The notes beneath the pieces are model-generated. The model ran no database searches, was not told the DNA's origin, and saw nothing but the letters and a program-made list of their open reading frames with translations. A program made the translations under genes and the position numbers. This document shows positions 27,977-36,659 of a stretch of DNA of 64,000 nt, piece after piece. Origin of the DNA: Bacillus sp. X1(2014) (GTDB lineage: Bacteria; Bacillota; Bacilli; Bacillales_B; DSM-18226). The DNA lies in contig NZ_VEED01000007.1 in the NCBI RefSeq assembly GCF_007678255.1, forward strand, positions 186,001 through 250,000, read 5' to 3'. Every line of letters starts with the position of its first letter. The first letter of the stretch is position 1.

Positions 27977-29200
27977 TCAGACTGTGACCTCTGAATCATA
28001 CAAGAATTGTTTCTTAATTTCTAATTCACGATGTAGCACATCTCCCAAACGCTTCATACCTTCCCTAATTTTCTCTTTAGGCATATTCGAGTAATTTAAA
28101 CGTATAGCGTTATTCTTTGTTTCATTCGGAAAGAATGGGGTACCAGGAACAAAGGCAACATTATTTGCCAAACATTCAACGAATAATTCCCTAGAATCAA
28201 CAGACTCAGGAAGTTCAACCCAAATAAATAATCCCCCTTCTGGTTTACTGTAAGACAAATTCTTTGGGAAGAATTCTTCAATGCACGATAACATATCTGT
28301 GCATCTTTCTTTATAAACAGCTTTGATTTTATTTATGTGCTCTTCGATATCGTAAAGTTCCAAATACTTAGCTGTAATTCTTTGAGCAAAGCTGTCCGTA
28401 TGTAAGTCCGCTGTTTGCTTAAAAGCTACGTACTTTTCAATGAATGAACCGTCTGCACAAATCCATCCAAGTCGAAGACCGGGAGTAAAAATCTTAGAAA
28501 AGGTACTGATATAAATTACTCTACCCTCGATGTCAAAATATTTCACAGGCGGGAGTGCCTCTCCAGCAAATCTTATCGCTCCATAGGGATTATCCTCTAC
28601 AATCAGTACATCATATTGATTAGCGAGTTCTATCATTCTCTTTCGTCTTTCGAGCTTTAATGTGCGACCTGTAGGGTTTTGGAAATCTGGAATCGTATAG
28701 ATAAATTTCGTGTTAGGATACTTTTGCAGCTTTTTCTCAAGTTCTTCCATGACCATCCCGTCATCATCCATAGCTACTTCAACAAATTTGGGATTGTATG
28801 GCTTGAATGCATTTATTGCGGCAAGATAGGTTGGGCTTTCACAAATAATCGTATCTCCTTCATTAATGAATATCCTTCCAGTAAGGTCAATTGCTTGCTG
28901 GGACCCTGATGTGATCAGAACATTATCAATAGTAGAGTTAATTCCCATAACTTTCATCCTTTGACAAATAGCTTCTCTTAAAGGAATAAATCCTTCGGTT
29001 GTACTATATTGAAGAGAAGCCGCACCTTCTTCATTCAATACAGCATTGCATACATCCTTAAGAGCTTCTACTGGAAACAACTCTGGAGCTGGCAGGCCCC
29101 CGGCAAAAGAGATAACTTCTGGTCTTTCTGTTACTTTTAATATTTCACGAGTCTCAGAAGGTTTTACTAAATGAGTTCGATCAGCAAATTTATTTTCCAC
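27977..29200 (-). CDS. PLP-dependent aminotransferase, class I/II
   Basis: 407 residues. It has ISFAGGLPAPELFPVEAL at the N-terminus, TSGSQQAIDL for cofactor binding, PDFQNPTGRTL and the Schiff-base lysine in YISTFSKIFTPGLRLGWI. This set belongs to the fold-I group with LysN/ARO8-like (2-aminoadipate or aromatic) aminotransferases. GTG start with AAAAGGAATG upstream. First gene of a likely operon with the amine oxidase and VOC protein. The divergent-type palindrome at 29298 stands before it. Confidence 0.88.
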   Translation of the reverse strand: MENKFADRTHLVKPSETREILKVTERPEVISFAGGLPAPELFPVEALKDVCNAVLNEEGAASLQYSTTEGFIPLREAICQRMKVMGINSTIDNVLITSGSQQAIDLTGRIFINEGDTIICESPTYLAAINAFKPYNPKFVEVAMDDDGMVMEELEKKLQKYPNTKFIYTIPDFQNPTGRTLKLERRKRMIELANQYDVLIVEDNPYGAIRFAGEALPPVKYFDIEGRVIYISTFSKIFTPGLRLGWICADGSFIEKYVAFKQTADLHTDSFAQRITAKYLELYDIEEHINKIKAVYKERCTDMLSCIEEFFPKNLSYSKPEGGLFIWVELPESVDSRELFVECLANNVAFVPGTPFFPNETKNNAIRLNYSNMPKEKIREGMKRLGDVLHRELEIKKQFLYDSEVTV

Positions 29201-29297
29201 TTTTCATCATTCCTTTTTATTTAATAGCTACTTTCACTTTAAAATACCCCGAATTTTCAGTTTATTTTTTCTAAACATCTTAACATGCACAAAAAAA

Positions 29298-29321
29298 CCA
29301 TACAACATTATAATTGTATGG
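29298..29321. promoter_or_regulatory. CCATACAA/TTGTATGG palindrome: MocR operator or terminator
   Basis: Perfect 8-bp arms around CATTATAA. On the minus strand it is followed by TTTTTTT, so it can end the mocR-type transcript. But a related pair (CATACAAT...ATTGTGTG) occurs at 30759-30780 directly in front of the mocR-type gene, which argues for an operator upstream of the aminotransferase. It may do both. Confidence 0.55.
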
Positions 29322-29353
29322 CAAACAATATTATGGAAGTACGGCAAATAAAA

Positions 29354-30742
29354 TTAGGTAAGATCGTTTAGTAAACCTTTAAGGATGATCAATCCTTGCT
29401 CAAGCTCTTCAAGTGTTTCTGGTGCATTGACAGCAACTCTAACAGCCCGCTCTGGGCAACTATTTCCAACCACAAAACGTTCCGCCGCATACACTTGTAC
29501 CCCATGCCCAGCAGCTACTCTTTCAAATTCCGCACCTGTGATTTTGCCTGGTAATAGTAACCAACGAAAGATACCTGTTTCAGTACCTAAGCAGGTATAG
29601 TCTGACAAATATTGATTTACGACATGGTTTCTACGAATGGTTTGTTCCCGATGAACTTTAATGATGTTTTCAAATTGATTCGATACAATCGTACGTGCCG
29701 CCAGTTCTGCTAATAAGGGTGAAACTGATATATTAAGATTATAAAGTGCCTTTGAAATTGGCTCCTTGAATCGACTCGGCACTGCTACATAGGCTAGTCG
29801 TAATCCCGGTGCTATTGATTTCGATAAACTCGCAATATAGATACTTTGTTCTGGTGCAAACGATGCTACTGCTGGAATTGGTTTTTCGTTGAGGAGTTGA
29901 TAGGTCGCATCTTCGATAATGAACTGATTATACTTTTTGGCAATTGCCGCAATCGTTTTTCGATTCTCGACAGACAAACAGGAAGCGGTCGGATTATGGT
30001 AATCTGGGATTAAATAAATGCCTTTAATATTGTCATTTTTACACGCATATTCAAATGCATTTGAACTCATTTCATCGTTCTCTGACTTTATCGGTACTAT
30101 TTGCACACTAAGCATCGCTGCAATTGTTTTTAAGCCAGGGTATGTATGATGGTCAGCGCCAATGCGATCGCCAGGCTTACAAAGACTTGCCAGTGTAGCT
30201 GCAATCGCATTTTGACCCCCATTTGCAAATAAAATGTGATCAACGGTTGTTTCGAATCCACCTCTTCGGATTAGCTTTAGTGCTGCATCCTTTTGCCAGT
30301 GACTTTCCCCCGCTCGACCATACCCAAACCATTTTTCATAATCTGTCTCTTGCAGCATATTTTTCAGTTGGAGTAGTAGTGGCTCGTATGAAGCATTATC
30401 TGGCAGTGTCGCTCCCATTTCAATTAAATGCTTCGGCTTTGTATCTTCAAGTAAATACGAATTCGATAACGCATCAAACGATACAAATGTGCCACTTCCC
30501 ACAGAGGCACTGATCAATCCCTTTAACTCACACACTTTTAACGCTTTTGAAATGGTACTCAAATTTAAATCTAAATAATCAGCCAATTCTCGCTGTGGGG
30601 GTAGTTTTGTTCCTGGTAATAAAACTCCGTTTAAAATATCCTGTTCCAATTGCCCTGCAAGTGTTTGATAAATTGGCTTTTTAGTTTTATCAATCGATGG
30701 CTTCCAGCTCATCGGATAGTTTTCAAACGAATTAATCGGCAT
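29354..30742 (-). CDS. MocR/GabR-family PLP-dependent transcriptional regulator
   Basis: About 462 residues: GntR-type winged helix at the N-terminus (LPPQRELADYLDLNLSTISK), then a complete aminotransferase-like domain with LFANGGQNAIAATLAS, IPDYHNPTASCLS and SLSKSIAPGLRLAYVA (lysine for PLP). Such regulators sense an amino compound through PLP and control neighbouring genes. Two ATGs compete; the one at 30742 is better spaced from AAAGGATG than the one at 30751. It lies upstream of the aminotransferase on the same strand; the shared palindromes suggest it controls that operon and itself. Confidence 0.88.
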   Translation of the reverse strand: MPINSFENYPMSWKPSIDKTKKPIYQTLAGQLEQDILNGVLLPGTKLPPQRELADYLDLNLSTISKALKVCELKGLISASVGSGTFVSFDALSNSYLLEDTKPKHLIEMGATLPDNASYEPLLLQLKNMLQETDYEKWFGYGRAGESHWQKDAALKLIRRGGFETTVDHILFANGGQNAIAATLASLCKPGDRIGADHHTYPGLKTIAAMLSVQIVPIKSENDEMSSNAFEYACKNDNIKGIYLIPDYHNPTASCLSVENRKTIAAIAKKYNQFIIEDATYQLLNEKPIPAVASFAPEQSIYIASLSKSIAPGLRLAYVAVPSRFKEPISKALYNLNISVSPLLAELAARTIVSNQFENIIKVHREQTIRRNHVVNQYLSDYTCLGTETGIFRWLLLPGKITGAEFERVAAGHGVQVYAAERFVVGNSCPERAVRVAVNAPETLEELEQGLIILKGLLNDLT

Positions 30743-30758
30743 GATACGCATCCTTTTT

Positions 30759-30780
30759 CATACAATTATTTGATTGTGTG
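30759..30780. promoter_or_regulatory. Operator candidate before the MocR-type gene
   Basis: CATACAAT, six bases, ATTGTGTG. Resembles the palindrome at 29298-29321. Located 17 bases before the chosen start codon. Confidence 0.45.
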
Positions 30781-31107
30781 GTTTATATAACAATTATACT
30801 TTTCTTTACTGTAAAAGTCCGCTCAAACGTAAGGACATCTCTTACTTTTAACCCCAATTTATCTCCTCTTTGCTTCTATAGCTATCTATTTAGCTATTAT
30901 TAACAAATAACTTTTTTTGTGTATATGTTTATCTTTCTGCTGTCAACAACAAATCAAATGGTTATGAGTTGTATTCGAAGAAAATAGGACCCTGCAGATA
31001 TTACTTCATTGTAATGATTGTAGTGAAATCTTAAAAAACGAGTACAAGCATTGGAACATAAAGATGTAATAAATAAAAAAACAACTTTTCTTTGAAGGAG
31101 GTTATAT
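30781..31107. other. Intergenic stretch, promoter region only
   Basis: AT-rich sequence between two divergent genes. It must hold the promoters of the MocR-type gene and of the small protein at 31108, but I could not single out boxes with confidence. Confidence 0.3.
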
Positions 31108-31263
31108 ATGAGTATATTAGCGAATATCATCTGTAAATTTAAAGGTCACGTGTATGAAGAAATAAATCAGAGACCCGATGGATGGGGATATATCGCGACT
31201 TGGTATAGATGTAACAGATGTGGTAATGAAACAGTAGTCACAAAGCGAGAAGATGAAAATTAG
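31108..31263 (+). CDS. Small zinc-ribbon-like protein, 51 residues
   Basis: Short frame with a very good ribosome binding site (GAAGGAGG). It begins MSILANIICKFKGHVYEEIN and has CNRCGNE near the C-terminus. The C...H and CxxC pair resembles small DUF1660-like zinc-ribbon proteins found in phages and bacilli. Its TAG stop abuts the 50-bp repeat, which can act as its terminator. Function unknown. Confidence 0.65.
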   Translation: MSILANIICKFKGHVYEEINQRPDGWGYIATWYRCNRCGNETVVTKREDEN

Positions 31264-31313
31264 GGGTCAGTCCCCCACCACATTAAAGCATTAATTTATT
31301 GGGGGACTGACCC
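31264..31313. repeat. 50-bp palindromic repeat, copy 3
   Basis: Identical to copy 2. It lies between two convergent genes: it starts right after the TAG of the small zinc-ribbon gene and holds the TAA of the YerD-like gene on the other strand. Confidence 0.92.
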
Positions 31314-32871
31314 TAGAGTCCGGAAACAGTTCTGATAACCTTTTTATTTTTCCATCAACATCTTTAAATACAATGTGCTCACGAGTGAATTTACGGGGAC
31401 TATCAATGCTACAAGCCGCGGCTAAGGCAAACAAACCTTGTCGTACATTAATAATATAGTTCATTACTCGCCATTTCTTTTCTTCTGGTACAAGTGCTTC
31501 TTGATATTTTGGATCGGTTGTGGTAACACCTGCAGGGCATTTACCAGTATGGCATTGAAGAGCCATAATACAGCCGTTAGCAATCATAAATCCTCGCGCA
31601 GAGTTCACGGCATCTGCACCAATTGCAAGGGCAATAGCAATTTTATCGGCTGAAATTAACTTTCCTGAAGCAAAAATTTTCAGCTTGTCTCGCAGACCAA
31701 ATTGGCAGGCCTTATCGACAACAGCAATTAAAGCAGGAAACAAAGGAAGCCCCATTGTATCTGCCATTGATTTGAAAGTAGCGCCTGTTCCGCCTTCTCC
31801 CCCATCAACCGTTATAAAGTCCGGATAAATTTTAAGATTATTCATAGCCTCAAAGAATTCATCTAAACTGGAAGGATACCCGACGACAATTTTGATTCCG
31901 ACAGGTTTTCCACCTTCATCTTGCAGCATTTTAATAAACTGCAAAGTTTCGATCGCATTATGCAAAATTGGAAAGCGATTTGGTGAATTAATGGTTTTTC
32001 CCAATGGTACCTTCCGAATATTTGCCACCTTCGTTGTAACCTTCGACCCTTCCAGATGTCCGCCACGGATTTTTGCTCCTTGGCCGAATTTAAGCTCAAA
32101 TGCTTTTATATTCGGTTCCTGTGCTTTAAGCCTAAATTCATTAATAGAAAATTTCCCCTCATAATCACGAAAACCAAATAATCCAGGCCCAATTTGAGCG
32201 ACCACATCTGCACCACTTTCTAAATGCTCTGGTGCCACTCCGCCCTCTCCCGTATTAATCCATGAACCACCTGCCAAATGGCTGCCATGACCTGTTGAAA
32301 GGATATAGTTTTCACCGACTGCTCCGTAAGATGTGGCAGAAGCACCAAATGGCCCCCGAAGTCTCCATGAAAATTTCCGATTCTCGCCAACGATTATAGT
32401 CTCTTCCTCTTGGTAAAGCCAACGGGGTGTTTGGTCCTTTTCAAGCTTTTCATGACGAGTAAACAATCCTTCATGATCAATTTTATATTTCATTGAGTGG
32501 ACTTTTTCTTGATTGTCTACCTTTAATTCTTCATTTAATAATGGAAATAAACCATTCGCAATATAATAACCAGGCTGATCAAAGTCACGTTTGGAACCGA
32601 AGCTTATAAGGTCACTTCGATATTTGGCAGAAAAAACAATCCCTAAAAAATCTGTTCGTGAAAATGGTTTGCCACTATTGTCATCTTCAAACCAATATTG
32701 TCTGAATTCCGGGCCAATCTTTTCTAATAAGTAGCGCATCCATCCCAAATAAGGATGTGCTCTAATAATCGAATGCTGTGGTTTCTTTGCTAGAAAATTT
32801 AACCACAAAAGTAAGCAAATCGGTCCAACAATAAAAACAATCAATAGAAATATAAAAATAGTCCACACCAT
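31291..32871 (-). CDS. FMN-binding glutamate synthase-like protein (YerD-like)
   Basis: About 526 residues with one membrane helix at the N-terminus (VWTIFIFLLIVFIVGPICLLLW), followed by the FMN-binding central domain of glutamate synthase (DFITVDGGEGGTGATF, IFASGKLISADKIAIALAIGADAVNSARGFM) and a cysteine cluster CIMALQCHTGKCPAGVTT that may bind an iron-sulfur centre. It lacks the glutaminase domain. B. subtilis YerD is of the same length and layout; its function is not settled. The last residues VSPPIN and the stop lie inside repeat copy 3. Confidence 0.87.
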   Translation of the reverse strand: MVWTIFIFLLIVFIVGPICLLLWLNFLAKKPQHSIIRAHPYLGWMRYLLEKIGPEFRQYWFEDDNSGKPFSRTDFLGIVFSAKYRSDLISFGSKRDFDQPGYYIANGLFPLLNEELKVDNQEKVHSMKYKIDHEGLFTRHEKLEKDQTPRWLYQEEETIIVGENRKFSWRLRGPFGASATSYGAVGENYILSTGHGSHLAGGSWINTGEGGVAPEHLESGADVVAQIGPGLFGFRDYEGKFSINEFRLKAQEPNIKAFELKFGQGAKIRGGHLEGSKVTTKVANIRKVPLGKTINSPNRFPILHNAIETLQFIKMLQDEGGKPVGIKIVVGYPSSLDEFFEAMNNLKIYPDFITVDGGEGGTGATFKSMADTMGLPLFPALIAVVDKACQFGLRDKLKIFASGKLISADKIAIALAIGADAVNSARGFMIANGCIMALQCHTGKCPAGVTTTDPKYQEALVPEEKKWRVMNYIINVRQGLFALAAACSIDSPRKFTREHIVFKDVDGKIKRLSELFPDSRVSPPIN

Positions 32872-33104
32872 CAAACTATCCCTCCTTTGCTAACAATCAT
32901 TGTGTTAAGATCTGCCGTTCTAACGCCTGGCGATTATTTTTCATTACTTATATGTATATTTACAACTTCCTTTAAATTACCTGATATTTATCTTAGATGG
33001 TATTTTACTTTGTTTAACAATTTATTTTAATTAATTAAAAGGTGAGGTGTTTATTTTTCAATTGTACCTTTGTATTAAGATTTTATTTTAAAGGAGGAAC
33101 TTAA

Positions 33105-33220
33105 ATGGTTAATACATGGATGACTTTGCACTTCTATGGGATATTCCCCATAGTGATGATTATGATTTGAATGAGCTTTTTGCTTGGATTAACCAAATCA
33201 GCCATTCTAAGGGTCATTAA
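33105..33220 (+). pseudogene. Microprotein gene, probably frameshifted
   Basis: A strong AAGGAGGAAC (33091-33100) precedes ATG at 33105, but that frame (MVNTW...) ends after 21 codons. From the ATG at 33116, in another frame, runs a 34-residue frame with protein-like composition ([18 protein letters not shown], then [16 protein letters not shown]). One added base near 33119 would join MVNTW to DDFALLW and give a 38-residue protein. So either one base is lost or the second ATG is used with a distant ribosome binding site. Confidence 0.45.
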
Positions 33221-33233
33221 ATAATAATTTCTC

Positions 33234-33416
33234 ACAAACTTGAATTAAGGAATGAATTCCATTATTAATAGAACTCATTCCTTTCTTACTTCCACCGATT
33301 GGGTGACCCAATGCAATAGCTCTTCCATTAAAATTAATGATCTCCTCTTGCAAGTCCAATTCCTTATTTACTGCCAGAACCTGCGATGCAAATGCTTCAT
33401 TTAACTTTAATATAAA
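33234..33416 (-). pseudogene. Acetyl-CoA acetyltransferase (thiolase) fragment
   Basis: Minus-strand translation gives [18 protein letters not shown] followed by [19 protein letters not shown], the well-known C-terminal thiolase motifs with the active-site His of GHPIG. Only about 45 codons remain, the C-terminus is degenerate, and the fragment ends where the transposase remnant begins. No start or function is possible. Confidence 0.75.
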
Positions 33417-33437
33417 AAAAGAAATATAGCATAGAAC

Positions 33438-34611
33438 ATGGCTCCGGAGGAGCCAGTAATAGAGCCAAGCTCATTAACCAAGTTTCGAAAACTTCGTTTA
33501 AAAGATGTAAACCTTTTGGATATGCTTATCAATAAAACCGTTGAAATTGCCATCGAAAAGGAAATCATTAAAAGTAAATCCATTATTGTGGACGCCACCC
33601 ATACGAAAGCCCGATACAACCAAATGTCTCCAAAAGAAATACTTAGGGACCGTTCTAAAAAACTGAGAAAAACTATTTATCAAATAGATGAGTCTATGAA
33701 AAAGAAGTTCCCTGACAAAAATACAACTGATGTTTTGGAAGATGAAATCGATTATTGCCAGAAACTCATTGAAGTGATGGAAAACGAAGAAGGTCTTATC
33801 CAATACCCGAAAGTAAAGGAACAGTTAAACCTTCTAAGAGAAACAGTTAACGACGATATCGAACATCTGCAGTGCTCTGAAGATAAGGATGCAAAAGTAG
33901 GGCATAAAACTGCGGACACCTCATTTTTCGGCTATAAAACACATATTGCCATAAGCGAAGAACGGATTATTACAGCCGCAACAGTTACTACAGGAGAAAA
34001 GAATGACGGAAAACAACTAGAAACACTGATTGAAAATAGTATCAATGCTGGAATGCAAGTTGAAACTGTTATCGGTGATGCAGCTTATTCTGAAAAGGGA
34101 AATATCGAATATGCAAATGAAAATAAAATAAAATTAGTTGCCAAACTGAACTCTTCTGTTACCCAAGGTTTCCGTAAAAAAGAAGATGAATTTGATTTTA
34201 ATAAGGATGCTGGAATGTATGTTTGTAAAGCAGGTCATATGGCGATAAGGAAAGCTAGAACAGGACACAAAGCTAGAAACCAAGTTACTACATACTATTT
34301 CGATGTAGATAAGTGTAAACACTGTCCATTTAAAGAAGGGTGTTATAAAGAGGGGGCTAAAAGTAAGACTTACTCTGTAACCCATCAAATCAAATGAACA
34401 TACAGAACAAGCAAAATTTCAAGAAAGCGAGTACTTTAAAGAAAAATCTAAAGAGCGTTATAAAATAGAAGCTAAGAATAGCGAATTAAAACACAGACAC
34501 GGGTACAATGTTGCAAAATCCTCGGGTCTAATTGGTATGGAATTGCAAGGAGCCATGGCAATATTTACGGTGAATCTAAAAAGGATATTAAAACTAATCG
34601 ATGAAATTTAG
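33438..34611 (+). pseudogene. IS1182-family DDE transposase, truncated and frameshifted
   Basis: Frame one runs from [20 protein letters not shown] through the DDE domain (SIIVDATHTKARYNQMSPKE, VIGDAAYSEKGNIEYANENK) and the Cys cluster DKCKHCPFKEGCYKEG. At about 34381 an extra C shifts the frame. The remainder continues as IKSNEHTEQAKFQESEYFKE and ELKHRHGYNVAKSSGL, ending LKLIDEI at 34611. The N-terminal DNA-binding part is missing. Confidence 0.87.
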
Positions 34612-34640
34612 GTGCAAAAATAGCCTCATTGAATAAGAAA

Positions 34641-34686
34641 GACGACTCAAATTTCATAAATGTGAATTTTGAGTCGTCCTTTTTTT
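34641..34686 (+). terminator. Terminator inside the IS1182 remnant
   Basis: GACGACTCAAA at 34641-34651 pairs with TTTGAGTCGTC-type sequence ending at 34678, followed by CTTTTTTTG. Long, nearly perfect stem. Confidence 0.75.
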
Positions 34687-34786
34687 GTTTTGCCTTACAG
34701 ATTCTTAAAAAAACCGAAGGTTTTTCAGTGCCCTCCCAGTAAAGAGCTTTGTATTTTCTTTATATGTTAAATTTATATAGAGCTAT

Positions 34787-35176
34787 TGCTGGGGCCCCAG
34801 CTGGCCAGGATGCTCTTGCCCAAGCAATTACTTGCCAAACTTGCACCAGTATTCCTATTAATTCCGGTTTGCTTTATCCTTATGCTTTCGATGAAAAGGA
34901 AAGGAAAATAGAGGCAGAGACAAAATTCGAGTTTCCATGGTTTTTAATTGGATTTATCGTTATGAGTTTTTTGGGAAGCTATATCATTGGAGATAGGGTA
35001 GTGGTACCAAAAACAGTGATGTCTGATATTGCAAACGGTACATCATTTTTGTTGACAATGTCAATGACAGGATTAGGTTTAAATATTAGCTTAAAAAAAT
35101 TACGAACTAAAGCAATACGTCCACTAATTACCATTATTATACATCCATTCTTCTATCATCGCTAACGTATATTAGT
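34787..35176 (+). pseudogene. YeiH-family transporter remnant, copy B
   Basis: About 390 bp closely related to 23143-23540 (copy A). Only the C-terminal third is present: GQDALAQA, then after a one-base insertion near 34827 (CAATTAC instead of CATTAC) the frame is shifted, then KFEFPWFLIGFIVMSFLGSY and MTGLGLNISLKKLRTKAI. It lacks the extra T that breaks copy A. It begins about 50 bp after the right end of the IS remnant. Not functional. Confidence 0.82.
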
Positions 35177-35197
35177 TTTTAATTATCTTATAAAATC

Positions 35198-35242
35198 AGC
35201 CTGAGTTCTATATTGACAAGAATTCAGGCTATTTCATTTTTG
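35198..35242 (+). terminator. Terminator after YeiH copy B
   Basis: AGCCTGAGTTCT (35198-35209) pairs with AGAATTCAGGCT (35219-35230) with one G-T pair, followed by ATTTCATTTTTG. The same CTGAGTTCTATA sequence occurs after copy A at about 23568, where the hairpin is lost. Confidence 0.6.
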
Positions 35243-35401
35243 TTTAAACGGCCTCACTTTCTTTTACCAACTCGAAAAGAAGACTGCTGCTATTCGAGTT
35301 AATATATCCACCGACCCCTCTTGCTTGCTTATTCACTTTCATTCGGGAAGATATGTTTCCATTTGTGTAATTCTCACAAGTCCCCTCGAATCAAAACATC
35401 T

Positions 35402-36589
35402 CTAAACTCTATTTGGTACAAACGCTTCCTTTTTAATTTTCAAACTTAATTCAGGAATATCTAAAAACTTCTTTATTGTTAAGGCACAAGCGCCCATTAC
35501 ACATGCGTTCGTACCGAGATCTGAAATGAATATTTCTTTATAATTACTAATTGAAGTTTTTAAGTTTAATTTAATGGTATTCATGGCATCCGGAATCAAT
35601 TTCAATAACTCACTATTTAATACCAGTATTTCAGGATTCAGTATATTAATTATATTATTTAGTCCAATAGATACATACTTAATAAACTCGTCCAATTGAG
35701 ACATAACTGCTGGATCCCTGGCAATAACAAGATTTTTGATATCCTGGTGGGTCAATTTTGGTTTATCAATTATTTCAGATAAATTTTTAAAGAAACTGTC
35801 TTCAGAGGCATATAACTCCCAACAACCGGTTTTTCCGCAATTACAAAGTTTTCCATCAGGAGAAATGATCATGTGACCCATTTCCCCTGCAAATCCATGG
35901 TACCCTTTTACTAGTTCCCCGTTGAACAAAAAACCAAGACCTATACCGGAAAACATACTTAGGCTGATTAGGTCGTTACTTTGATGGAAATGAAATACTT
36001 TTTCTGCAAATGCACATAAATTTGCATTATTTTCAACATAAACTGCTGTATTTACATTTTTCTCTAAATCACATTTTAAGTCCTTGTTATACCATTTATG
36101 ATGTGGAACAAATGAGATCGTTCCGTCATTCTTCACAGTTCCATGAATTCCTATTCCCACACCAACAATTCCAAAACGACATTGGGAAAATTTTTCTTGG
36201 TATCCTCTAATTTTATTAATTAAAATTTGAAGAATCTTATCATAGTTTGAATTCTCTAACTCTACGTTATTCGAATGAACTGGATTTCCTATTAAATCAG
36301 ATACAGTAAATGTAATATACCGAAAGTCCAGATCAATACCTATGACATAACCAGCATGTTGATTAAGTGAAAGCATAATCGGCTTTCTTCCCACTTGGTT
36401 ATACTCTTGATGAGATTCAATTATTAATCCTTCCTCTAATAATTCCGCTGTCTGTGAAGAAATCGTTGCCTTTGTTAGTTTTGTGATATTTGCTAATTCA
36501 GACCTAGAGATCAACCCATGCTTAATAATTTTACTTAAGACCAAGCTTTTATTTATCTTCTTAAGATAAGCAGCAACACCAATTTCCAT
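35402..36589 (-). CDS. ROK-family transcriptional regulator
   Basis: About 395 residues: N-terminal winged helix (ISRSELANITKLTKATISSQ) and a sugar-kinase-like ROK domain with the zinc-binding signature CNCGKTGCWE. These repressors (XylR, NagC) release DNA on binding a sugar. GTG codons upstream give a slightly longer frame; the ATG at 36589 with GGTGAG is preferred. It is 70 bp after the beta-glucuronidase gene on the same strand, so it is probably the regulator of that locus. Confidence 0.87.
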   Translation of the reverse strand: MEIGVAAYLKKINKSLVLSKIIKHGLISRSELANITKLTKATISSQTAELLEEGLIIESHQEYNQVGRKPIMLSLNQHAGYVIGIDLDFRYITFTVSDLIGNPVHSNNVELENSNYDKILQILINKIRGYQEKFSQCRFGIVGVGIGIHGTVKNDGTISFVPHHKWYNKDLKCDLEKNVNTAVYVENNANLCAFAEKVFHFHQSNDLISLSMFSGIGLGFLFNGELVKGYHGFAGEMGHMIISPDGKLCNCGKTGCWELYASEDSFFKNLSEIIDKPKLTHQDIKNLVIARDPAVMSQLDEFIKYVSIGLNNIINILNPEILVLNSELLKLIPDAMNTIKLNLKTSISNYKEIFISDLGTNACVMGACALTIKKFLDIPELSLKIKKEAFVPNRV

Positions 36590-36659
36590 AAAACTCACCA
36601 CTATTCAAACAAAATATTTATATTAAACAACTATTTATGAGCTTATGATAGGCTTGGTT

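Larger units (their letters stand above)
33418..34737 (+). mobile_element. IS1182-family element, left-truncated remnant
   Basis: Contains the transposase remnant, its terminator hairpin and, at 34720-34737, GTTTTTCAGTGCCCTCCC, which looks like the outer end of an IS1182-type element. The matching left end is absent; the sequence begins within the transposase gene, next to the thiolase fragment. The element can no longer move by itself. Confidence 0.7.

Noticed and set aside
29298..29321. Riboswitch or attenuator leader before the aminotransferase
   Set aside because: Only one short palindrome is present; there is no alternative pairing or leader peptide.
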